A stretch of 36,108 nucleotides of DNA, taken from contig JAFWPR010000040.1 of assembly GCA_017545225.1 (NCBI GenBank), positions 1 through 36,108 of the forward strand, written 5' to 3'. A program made the translations under genes and the position numbers. The notes beneath the pieces are model-generated. The model was not told where the DNA came from. It did not search any database and saw only the letters and a program-made list of their open reading frames with translations. This document shows, one piece after another, positions 30,174-36,108 of this stretch; position 1 is the stretch's first letter, and the number at the start of each line of letters is the position of its first letter. Source of the DNA: Clostridia bacterium (GTDB taxonomy: Bacteria; Bacillota; Clostridia; Oscillospirales; CAG-272).

Positions 30174-31738
30174 AGATATCTCTCTCCGATTTCACGGGCG
30201 GCGACTGCCGCGAGCGGTTCGCCTCCGCGCTCTCGTTCATGAAGGACAACCCGGGAACGACGCTCACCGTCGAACCGGGAGTCTACAATCTCACGACCGC
30301 CCGCGCCCGCGAGGCGCAGCGCGCCGTTATGGCGGGGGAATACGGCGAAGACCCGCAAAAGGTGATGTTCACCCCGGATTACGTATACGACCGGGGACTC
30401 GACTTCAGGGGTCACGTAAACTCGACCGTCGAGGCGTACGGTGCGACGCTCCTCGTCGACGGATTCATGGAGGAGATCTCGATAAGAGAGTGCTCCGGCG
30501 TGACCGTCCGGGGATTCACGGTCGACCTGAAAAGAAAACCGTACTCAAAGGGCGTCGTGACCGGATTCGACGGCTGCCGCGCCGTCTTTGAGTTCGCAGA
30601 CGGGATCACGGAAACGATGCCTTTCCTGCGCTCGGCGGTCTATTCGCGGGAAAAAGGAAGACTGCTCCCGCGCAACGAGTGCGGTATCGGCGATTTCAGA
30701 TACGAAGGGCCGCACCGCGCGACGGGCGTCCCGTCCGCCGACGGCGTTCTCAAAGAGGGCGACGAACTCTATATCAGCCACGTGTTCCACGGCAGACCCG
30801 CCGTCCTTATCGAGGAGGCGGAGAACACGCTCCTCGAGGATATAACGATCCATACTCACCCGGGCATGGGGGTCACGGCGTTTCACGCGACGAACGTGAC
30901 CGTTAACCGTCTGCGCGTCGTGCCTTCAGAGGGCGAGCATTATTCGACTACGACCGACGCGACGCATTTTGCGTCGTGCCGAGGTCTCGTCCGTCTCGAC
31001 GGATGCGAGTTCGACGGTCAGGGGGACGACTCGATCAACGTCCACACGTATTACTATTCGGTCTGCGGGGTCGAAGGCCGCGCCTTGACGCTCGAGGTCC
31101 GCGCGCCCGACGGGACGCACACTCAGAAAACGGACTGCCCGCAAAAAGGCGACAGGATGGAGCTGACCGAAGCGTCGTCGTGCGCTCCGCTCGATACGTA
31201 CCGCGTCGAGGAAGCGGCGGTCGTCGGAGAGAATAAATGCCGCGTCACGCTCGACCGCGAACCGCCCCGTGATCTCGACGGGATGCTCTTCGCCGATCCC
31301 GACCAGGTACCGCGCGTCGAGTTCGTCAACTGCAAAGCGAGAAACCACTTCGCCCGCTCGGTCCTCATCAAATCGCGCGAGGCTCTGATCGAAAACTGCG
31401 AGTTTTCCGACGTTTTCGAACTCGGCGTCAAGGTGGCGGCGGAGTCCGGATGGGCGGAGGGGATCAACTCGGAATCCGTCACGGTGAGGAACTGCCGGTT
31501 TTATAACAACGGCCGCAGGTACGATATCTGCGGCGGGATCGCCGTCTATATGGACGCCGAGGTGAAAAAAAGAGCGCACGGGACCGTCGTGATCGAGGAC
31601 AACGAGATCGTCTGCCCCGAGTGCGAGCACGGGATCATAGTCGAGGATACGAAGCGCGCCGTTCTGCGGCGCAACCGCGTCGTCAGCCGCGGCGAGCCGA
31701 TCGTCGTCGGAGAAGGCGTGGAGGCGGTCACGGAATGA
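30170..31738 (+). CDS. Right-handed beta-helix protein similar to GH110 alpha-galactosidases
   Basis: A 522-residue protein without a signal peptide or membrane helix. The fold is a parallel beta-helix (VTVRGFTVDLKRKPY, LLEDITIHTHPGMGVTAF, VTVRNCRFYNNGRRYD, VVIEDNEIVCPECEHGI). The block TTTDATHFASCRG (about 260-272) followed by FDGQGDDSINVH (281-292) resembles the active-site region of GH110 alpha-1,3-galactosidases, including the Asp-Asp pair. That resemblance is from memory; a more distant beta-helix enzyme is possible. Cytoplasmic location is unusual for a GH110 and suggests action on an imported oligosaccharide or another substrate. It starts inside the stop of the flavoprotein gene (ATGA). 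Confidence 0.8.
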   Translation: MKISLSDFTGGDCRERFASALSFMKDNPGTTLTVEPGVYNLTTARAREAQRAVMAGEYGEDPQKVMFTPDYVYDRGLDFRGHVNSTVEAYGATLLVDGFMEEISIRECSGVTVRGFTVDLKRKPYSKGVVTGFDGCRAVFEFADGITETMPFLRSAVYSREKGRLLPRNECGIGDFRYEGPHRATGVPSADGVLKEGDELYISHVFHGRPAVLIEEAENTLLEDITIHTHPGMGVTAFHATNVTVNRLRVVPSEGEHYSTTTDATHFASCRGLVRLDGCEFDGQGDDSINVHTYYYSVCGVEGRALTLEVRAPDGTHTQKTDCPQKGDRMELTEASSCAPLDTYRVEEAAVVGENKCRVTLDREPPRDLDGMLFADPDQVPRVEFVNCKARNHFARSVLIKSREALIENCEFSDVFELGVKVAAESGWAEGINSESVTVRNCRFYNNGRRYDICGGIAVYMDAEVKKRAHGTVVIEDNEIVCPECEHGIIVEDTKRAVLRRNRVVSRGEPIVVGEGVEAVTE

Positions 31739-32604
31739 AAATGAAAGACGATCGGCGTCTCATAAACTATTATTCTTCCCCGCTCGGGGCGGTCACCCTC
31801 GAAAGCGACGGCGACGTCCTCACGGGGCTGAAATTCGAAGAGCGGGACGGTCCGCCCCGCCCCGACGAGTCGCCCGAGTTCCCCGTCTTCGCGCAGACGA
31901 AAAGGTGGCTCGAGGTCTATTTCTCCGGTGAGATCCCCGATTTCACCCCTCCCCTGCGGATCGACTCTACGCCGTTCTGCAAAAGAGTCTGCGAGATCCT
32001 TCTCACGATCCCGTACGGAGGGACGGAGACCTACGGCGCGATCGCCGAGACGATCGCAAAGGAGCGCGGCATACCGCGTATGGCGGCGCAGGCGGTCGGG
32101 GGCGCGGTCCACCGCAACCCGATCTCGATAATCGTGCCGTGTCACAGAGTCGTCGGCGCGGGCGGAGCCCTCGTCGGCTACGGCGGCGGTCTCGGCCGCA
32201 AATCCGCGCTGCTGGAGATCGAGAAAAAGGGAACGTACGCTCACCGCAAGGCGCTCGTGCGTTCGTATCTCGGAAAACGCGTTCACATCGGGATCGACCG
32301 GCCCGTGGGTTACGTTCACAAAAAAGAGAAATACACCCTGAACTATCCGATAAACTACGGATATATTACGGGCATCAAGGGCGGAGACGGCGAGGATCTC
32401 GACGTCTATCTGCTCGGCGTCTCCGAACCGCTCGACGAGGCGGACTGCCGCGTGATCGGTATCGTCCACCGAAAAAACGACGTCGAGGACAAGCTCGTCG
32501 CCGCGCCGGACGGCGCGGTCTTCACGAAAGACGAAATCGCCGCGGCGGTGGACTTTCAGGAGAAATGGTACAATACGGAGATCGAAACTGCGGACGGCGA
32601 ATGA
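31735..32604 (+). CDS. Methylated-DNA-cysteine methyltransferase fused to an inorganic-pyrophosphatase-like domain
   Basis: A 289-residue two-domain protein. Residues 5-167 are an Ogt/MGMT repair protein: AETIAKERGIPRMAAQAVGG, the DNA-binding helix, and the active site IVPCHRVVG with the alkyl-accepting Cys136, ending in GLGRKSALLEIEKKG. Residues 178-289 resemble small clostridial inorganic pyrophosphatases: LNYPINYGYI (202-211), the acidic DGEDLDVYLLG (218-228) and VIGIVHRKNDVEDKLVAAPD (240-259). The ATG at 31735 overlaps the previous stop (ATGA). The reading frame is unbroken, so the fusion is as given. It would do DNA dealkylation and pyrophosphate hydrolysis in one chain if both parts are active. 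Confidence 0.85.
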   Translation: MKMKDDRRLINYYSSPLGAVTLESDGDVLTGLKFEERDGPPRPDESPEFPVFAQTKRWLEVYFSGEIPDFTPPLRIDSTPFCKRVCEILLTIPYGGTETYGAIAETIAKERGIPRMAAQAVGGAVHRNPISIIVPCHRVVGAGGALVGYGGGLGRKSALLEIEKKGTYAHRKALVRSYLGKRVHIGIDRPVGYVHKKEKYTLNYPINYGYITGIKGGDGEDLDVYLLGVSEPLDEADCRVIGIVHRKNDVEDKLVAAPDGAVFTKDEIAAAVDFQEKWYNTEIETADGE

Positions 32605-32637
32605 CCGGATCGACGGATGATCAAACGGTCTCTTTCT

Positions 32638-32666
32638 TTGCAATCTGACCCGGGATGCGATATACA
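32638..32666 (+). promoter_or_regulatory. Promoter of the Nudix gene
   Basis: TTGCAA (32638-32643), 17 bases and TATACA (32661-32666), 31 bases before the ATG at 32698. It shows the Nudix gene can be expressed apart from the Ogt operon and supports the short start. Confidence 0.65.
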
Positions 32667-32697
32667 GGTATACATTACCGAAAAAGGAGGGCTCAGA

Positions 32698-33141
32698 ATG
32701 AGAGCGCCTTTTCAGATACTTGCGATCCCGTACAGAAGGACGGAGAACGGTTTGCGGTTCTGCGTCTTTCACAGATCTGACTTCGACCAATGGCAGTTCA
32801 TCGCCGGCGGCGGCGAGGACCGGGAGTCACCCGAAGAAGCGGCGAAAAGGGAGATCTTCGAGGAAGGCGGCATCCGTACGGAAGTCACGCCGCTGCGGTC
32901 CATGTGCTATATTCCGACCGATATTTTCCCGAAGCGCTGTCTCTATAACTGGCCCGCCGACACCTACGTGGTCCCGGAATACTCGTTCGGGTTCGAGTGC
33001 CCCGACGATATCGTCCTCTCGCACGAGCATACGGAGTGCGTCTGGCTCAGCTTTGAGGAAGCGAGAGCAAAGCTCAAGTGGGATTCGAACCGGACCGCGT
33101 TGTATGAGTTGAGGTGCAGGCTGGAAGACGGGGAGAAATAA
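32698..33141 (+). CDS. Nudix hydrolase
   Basis: A 147-residue pyrophosphohydrolase. The Nudix box is perfect: GGGEDRESPEEAAKREIFEE with the following GGI, matching G-x5-E-x7-RE-U-x-EE-x-G-U. The lead-in FHRSDFDQWQFIAGG resembles dihydroneopterin-triphosphate or nucleotide-type Nudix enzymes, but the substrate is not certain. ATG 32698 has AAGGAGG eight bases upstream; an ATG at 32617 would add 27 residues unlike the family and cross the promoter. Cytoplasmic. Confidence 0.92.
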   Translation: MRAPFQILAIPYRRTENGLRFCVFHRSDFDQWQFIAGGGEDRESPEEAAKREIFEEGGIRTEVTPLRSMCYIPTDIFPKRCLYNWPADTYVVPEYSFGFECPDDIVLSHEHTECVWLSFEEARAKLKWDSNRTALYELRCRLEDGEK

Positions 33142-33152
33142 ATAAAGAGAAC

Positions 33153-33172
33153 GAGGCGGGAAGACCCGCCTC
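33153..33172 (+). terminator. Two-way terminator between Nudix and yafQ
   Basis: GAGGCGGG (33153-33160), loop AAGA and CCCGCCTC (33165-33172). ATTTCTT follows on the plus strand, GTTCTCTTTATTTATTT on the minus strand. It lies between two converging genes and can serve both. Confidence 0.75.
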
Positions 33173-33189
33173 ATTTCTTCGTCCGATGA

Positions 33190-33462
33190 TCAAAACAGAT
33201 CCGAGTGGCTTCCCGTTCTGAACAGAAAAAGCTCAAGTTCTCCCTCATCCACCCGATAAACAAGCAGCCAGTCCGATTCAATATGGCATTCTCGAAAACC
33301 GCGGTACTCCCCGGTAAGAACGTGATCCCGGTATTTTTCGTCGAGGGTCTCCTGTCGGGCAAGCGAGTTGACGACGTCACGAAGTTTTTCGATCTTCAGT
33401 CCGCGCTTGACCGCAAGTTTCAAGTCCTTCTTGAACTGATTGGACGATACTATTTTAAGCAT
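33190..33462 (-). CDS. yafQ: YafQ-family mRNA interferase toxin
   Basis: A 90-residue RelE-superfamily toxin that cuts mRNA on the ribosome. Alignment by eye with E. coli YafQ puts all key residues in place: His47, His60 (in CHIESDW), Asp64, Trp65, Arg82 and His86 in RTGSHSDLF, with Phe90 as the final residue. The gene therefore appears intact and active. It starts inside the last codons of dinJ (8-base overlap), the usual antitoxin-first layout. It is convergent with the Nudix gene. Confidence 0.94.
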   Translation of the reverse strand: MLKIVSSNQFKKDLKLAVKRGLKIEKLRDVVNSLARQETLDEKYRDHVLTGEYRGFRECHIESDWLLVYRVDEGELELFLFRTGSHSDLF

Positions 33463-33736
33463 CCGAAATCACCTCGGACATCAGATCGTCAAAAGAATCG
33501 TAACGTTTGTATTTCCCGGGGTTTTTCTTCATCTCTTCATACTCCGCCAGTGCCGCGCGGGTATCTGCGTTAGGAGTAAAGCGCCTGACCTCAAACGGAA
33601 TACCGTCATGGCTGACAGCGCTTTTCAAAAACATCGTGATCGCCGCGGACATATTGAGGCCGAGATCGTCAAACAAGGCCTCGGCCGACTGTTTCAGTTC
33701 GGAGTCGACACGAATGTTGATATTTGTTGTGGCCAT
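33455..33736 (-). CDS. dinJ: DinJ/RelB-family antitoxin
   Basis: A 93-residue antitoxin. The N-terminal ribbon-helix-helix MATTNINIRVDSELKQSAEA and FDDLGLNMSAAITMFLKSAV is typical of DinJ; the C-terminal part (about 55-90) should wrap the YafQ toxin. ATG 33734-33736 is chosen because GAGGAGGT lies just upstream; a longer reading begins in the promoter region. It has a full consensus promoter, with an imperfect inverted repeat AATATT/AGTATT (33753-33766) where autorepression by the DinJ-YafQ complex could occur. Confidence 0.94.
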   Translation of the reverse strand: MATTNINIRVDSELKQSAEALFDDLGLNMSAAITMFLKSAVSHDGIPFEVRRFTPNADTRAALAEYEEMKKNPGKYKRYDSFDDLMSEVISDA

Positions 33737-33766
33737 AAAAGCACCTCCTCTCAATATTGCAGTATT

Positions 33767-33795
33767 ATTATACCCCAAATCCGATTGGTTGTCAA
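33767..33795 (-). promoter_or_regulatory. Consensus promoter of dinJ-yafQ
   Basis: TTGACA (33790-33795) and TATAAT (33767-33772) with a 17-base spacer on the minus strand: a perfect sigma-A promoter, as expected when the product represses itself. Confidence 0.9.
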
Positions 33796-33908
33796 CACAT
33801 TGTCATTCATTTTTAGTAATTTGTTTTGCATTGTTTTGCAATATTATATTCTAATCTATAAATCATGCTATTATAATGCCATTAATGTTTTCTAATTTGC
33901 ATTAAAAT

Positions 33909-33958
33909 ATTTACTATAGTAAATTTTTTATTGACTATTACGTGCTTTCGAGTATAAT
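33909..33958 (+). promoter_or_regulatory. Promoter and upstream palindrome of the first XRE gene
   Basis: TTGACT (33931-33936), a 16-base spacer and TATAAT (33953-33958). Just upstream lies the perfect 16-bp palindrome ATTTACTATAGTAAAT (33909-33924), a candidate operator for the HTH protein. The whole stretch 33779-33960 is strikingly AT-rich compared with its surroundings and has no gene. Confidence 0.75.
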
Positions 33959-33980
33959 ATAGTATACGGAGGTGACGAAT

Positions 33981-34592
33981 ATGTGTATGGATTATTCCAA
34001 ACTGTGGAAACTGTTGGCGGAGAAAGGACTGTCAAAATCCGACCTGATGGAACTGACGGGCCTCAGTTCCCGCGTGATAGGTAAACTCGTGAAGAACGAG
34101 ACGGTCACGACGGACACGCTCTCGAAGATCTGCGCCGCCCTTTCGTGCGACGTCGGGAGTATTATGGAATGCGTCGATGAAAACACCCTTTCGCTCTATC
34201 GTTATTGCCGCGCATACGGCAAGCAAATAGAAGAGAACGAGAGAGTCAAAAAGATCGGATTTGTTTTCGGTAACCGAAACTATACCGTCTATTTCTCAAA
34301 GAGAGCGGCGTCAAAAGCGACGAATATCTGTTGCGACGTCGACGGGTCCGTTTACTGGAAACAGTATCACATAGCGGGCGGAGTAACGAAGCCGTCCGTC
34401 GAAAAATACGTTCTCGTAAGACCGGAGAAAAAGACGGACGAGTATGTGATTGTCGTTATCAAGGGCAAGCCCGCGATGATCGAGGGGCTCGACGAGGGGA
34501 TCTGGCTGTCTGCGAAGAGAGAAAGAGCACCGGGAAAAGCCTGCGTCGTCGTGATGACGGAATCAGAGTTCAAACTTTACGAACCCAGATAA
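33981..34592 (+). CDS. XRE-type transcription regulator with unknown C-terminal domain
   Basis: About 203 residues. The N-terminal Cro/C1-type helix-turn-helix (LWKLLAEKGLSKSDLMELTG, VIGKLVKNETVTTDTLSKIC, CDVGSIMECVDE; residues 5-70) is of the short type often used by phage-like or toxin-associated regulators. Residues 71-203 form a second domain I do not recognise, with alternating beta strands (IGFVFGNRNYTVYFSKRA, CCDVDGSVYWKQYHIAGG, EYVIVVIKGKPAMI). ATG 33981 has GGAGG eight bases upstream. The AT-rich upstream region with a palindrome, and the TA pair next door, suggest an acquired segment. Confidence 0.82.
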   Translation: MCMDYSKLWKLLAEKGLSKSDLMELTGLSSRVIGKLVKNETVTTDTLSKICAALSCDVGSIMECVDENTLSLYRYCRAYGKQIEENERVKKIGFVFGNRNYTVYFSKRAASKATNICCDVDGSVYWKQYHIAGGVTKPSVEKYVLVRPEKKTDEYVIVVIKGKPAMIEGLDEGIWLSAKRERAPGKACVVVMTESEFKLYEPR

Positions 34593-34637
34593 AACCGTCG
34601 CTTTTGTAAAGTTTGAGTCAACTAAAGCATCTCTTGA

Positions 34638-34666
34638 TTGACCGGCTGCGGCTCGGATGTTAGACT
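34638..34666 (+). promoter_or_regulatory. Promoter of the repeat-containing XRE gene
   Basis: TTGACC (34638-34643), 17 bases and TAGACT (34661-34666), 51 bases before the start, which has AAAGGAG eight to nine bases upstream. Confidence 0.6.
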
Positions 34667-34717
34667 GAAAGCGCAGGGCGGCGCCACCTGCGCAAAAATT
34701 GAAAAGGAGAACCAATA

Positions 34718-35737
34718 ATGTTTGACATTCAAAAAATAGCGGACAAGATCCGCGCCGCAAGGATCGAAAAGAATATGACTCAGACTGAGCTCGCAGACAA
34801 AATGGGGGTCAGTTATCAGGCGGTGTCGAACTGGGAAAGATGCCGTTCAATGCCGGATATATCCAAATTCAACGACCTGTGCGACGTACTCGGACTGACG
34901 CTTGACGAACTGCTCGGAGACGAGCGGGAAGAAGCCGACGCGGTAAAAAAGGTTATGGGAGGCGAGCCGATCTCGCTCAGCGAAACGGCGAAGATCGCCC
35001 CCATCATCCCGCCGCGCGAACTCGAAGAGAGAGTTGAAAACAGCGCCGGAGAAGAAGTCAGCATTGACGAAGTCACGGCGCTCGCCCCGTTTCTGACAAG
35101 AGAAAAACTTGCCGAACTCGTGGAGATCGCGAACGTCCCCGACGATTACGGGATCGACGAACTTCACGCGATCGCGCCGTTTTTGTCGTCGTACGATCTC
35201 GGAAAACTCGCCGACCGGATAAACCCCGCCCAGAGTTTCGACCTCGAAGATTTGATGGGTATCGCCCCGTTTTTCTCGCATGACAAACTTGCCGAGCTCG
35301 TCGACCGTGCAAAGATACCGGACGGTTTCGGGATCGCGGAAATGTACGCCCTCGCACCTTTTCTTCCGTCGTACAAACTCGGCGAACTCGCCGACCGGAT
35401 AAGCCCGGACGAGGAATTCAGCGTCGAGGAACTGATCGGTCTCGGTCCGTTTCTCCCTTCGAATAAACTCGCAGGGCTCGTCGACCGCGCGAGCATCCCG
35501 GATGACTTCGGACTCGATGAGGTACATGCTATCGCCGCGTTCCTGCCGCCTCATAAAGTAGGTGAACTTCTCGACCGCGCGGGTATTAGGGGAGTTCACG
35601 ACATAAGAAGCTTTCCTCCGGGCGATCAGTCCCTTACGCCGGAAAAGACAGCCGAATTGATGAATAAAATCAACGAAAAAGTGTTCCGGGGAATACGCAA
35701 GCAAGCGGAACTTCGCCGGAACGAGGAAAAAAACTGA
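34718..35737 (+). CDS. XRE-family regulator with seven 30-residue repeats
   Basis: A 339-residue protein. Residues 4-70 are a classic XRE helix-turn-helix (AARIEKNMTQTELADKMGVS, AVSNWERCRSMPDISKF). From 91 to 300 there are seven units of exactly 30 residues, each starting near (A/G)-(L/I)-APFL (residues 121, 151, 181, 211, 241, 271; the unit at 91 and the last are degenerate). Units alternate between two types, one with LAELVDRA-x-IPD-x-FG and one with LGELADRI-x-P, so the true period is 60 residues (180 bp). A predicted helical solenoid would fit. A basic tail (KVFRGIRKQAELRRNEEKN) ends it. Function unknown; a sigma factor gene follows 66 bases later. Confidence 0.85.
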   Translation: MFDIQKIADKIRAARIEKNMTQTELADKMGVSYQAVSNWERCRSMPDISKFNDLCDVLGLTLDELLGDEREEADAVKKVMGGEPISLSETAKIAPIIPPRELEERVENSAGEEVSIDEVTALAPFLTREKLAELVEIANVPDDYGIDELHAIAPFLSSYDLGKLADRINPAQSFDLEDLMGIAPFFSHDKLAELVDRAKIPDGFGIAEMYALAPFLPSYKLGELADRISPDEEFSVEELIGLGPFLPSNKLAGLVDRASIPDDFGLDEVHAIAAFLPPHKVGELLDRAGIRGVHDIRSFPPGDQSLTPEKTAELMNKINEKVFRGIRKQAELRRNEEKN

Positions 35738-35803
35738 AAAATCTCCAACCTTCTTTCAAAACCGCGCACTGTATAGTCAAGAGCGCTCGGGAGACCTGTA
35801 AAA

Positions 35804-36108
35804 ATGGAAAAAGAGAAAGCAGACGCCCTGATAACCGATTATCTCGGGAAGATATACGGTTTCGCCTACAAAAAGTCCTTCTCCTACGGCGAGGCGGAAG
35901 AACTCGCCGCTGAAATGACGTCCGAGGTTTACCGCGCTTTGCGCGGCAGCGGGGAAGTCGTCAACCCGGAGGGGTACGTGTGGCGGATCTGCGAGCATAC
36001 GTACGCGAGATACGTGTCGTCGGTCAAGAAGCAAAAAGGGATCTCCATCGACGAGACGGCGGATATCCCGTATTACGACGAGGTCACGGACGATGAGGGC
36101 GAGACCGA
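35804..36108 (+). CDS. Sigma-70 family sigma factor, N-terminal part (cut by window edge)
   Basis: The first 101 codons of a protein beginning MEKEKADALITDYLGKIYGF, with ECF-type sigma region 2: AYKKSFSYGEAEELAAEMTS, EVYRALRGSGEVVNPEGYVW, RICEHTYARYVSSVKKQKG. The linker after it is acidic (DETADIPYYDEVTDDEGE). Region 4 and the stop lie beyond the window. The ribosome binding site (GGGAG about 11 bases upstream) is moderate. It directly follows the repeat-containing XRE regulator and may be controlled by it or act with it. Confidence 0.82.
   Translation, partial: MEKEKADALITDYLGKIYGFAYKKSFSYGEAEELAAEMTSEVYRALRGSGEVVNPEGYVWRICEHTYARYVSSVKKQKGISIDETADIPYYDEVTDDEGET

Overview
The window looks like chromosomal DNA from a GC-rich, anaerobic, probably gut-associated member of Clostridia (Bacillota); an Oscillospirales- or Christensenellales-type genome would fit. 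The reasons are a DUF1385-prmC pair, an orphan TM1266-type regulator, two S-layer-homology (SLH) proteins, a SpoIVFB-like M50 protease, a citramalate synthase for isoleucine, sigma-A-type promoters with 16-18 bp spacers in front of many operons, and strong GGAGG-type ribosome binding sites. Lineage is inference; there is no rRNA gene here.

Left part (1-10.6 kb), housekeeping. On the minus strand are the 5' end of ppdK, a lipoprotein of unknown function, endonuclease III and a class B penicillin-binding protein. A pair of divergent promoters near 4.0 kb separates these from a six-gene plus-strand operon: DUF1385 membrane protein, prmC, leuA, cimA, ddl and a TM1266-like regulator, closed by a clear terminator.

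Middle part (10.6-22.8 kb). A patch of palindromes, 80-bp direct repeats and a 65-bp folded element abuts a secreted SLH protein. Then come asd and a compact minus-strand operon (MFS transporter, a 51-residue membrane peptide, a 118-residue membrane protein, an SH3-domain surface protein) whose promoter has a perfect 14-bp palindrome between its -35 and -10 boxes. Divergent from it is mtnN-fucU-AAA ATPase, which converges with a small membrane protein plus M50 protease, a cyclophilin and Hsp33. An MFS transporter and tRNA-Ser(GGA) follow.

Right part (22.8-36.1 kb), more accessory. A palindrome array that includes an inverted copy of the tRNA 3' end precedes a sigma factor/DUF4367 pair. Next are a GH25 lysozyme lipoprotein, an SLH/beta-helix surface protein, a second copy of the 65-bp element, and a tightly overlapping operon of a geranylgeranyl-reductase-like flavoprotein, a GH110-like beta-helix protein and a methyltransferase-pyrophosphatase fusion. 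The end holds a Nudix hydrolase, a YafQ-DinJ toxin-antitoxin pair, two XRE-type regulators (one carrying seven exact 30-residue repeats) and the start of another sigma factor.

Best candidates for something undescribed: the 65-bp repeat family, the XRE protein with 30/60-residue repeats, the Ogt-pyrophosphatase fusion and its operon, the four-gene membrane operon with its hidden 51-residue gene, and the tRNA-derived palindromes after tRNA-Ser.
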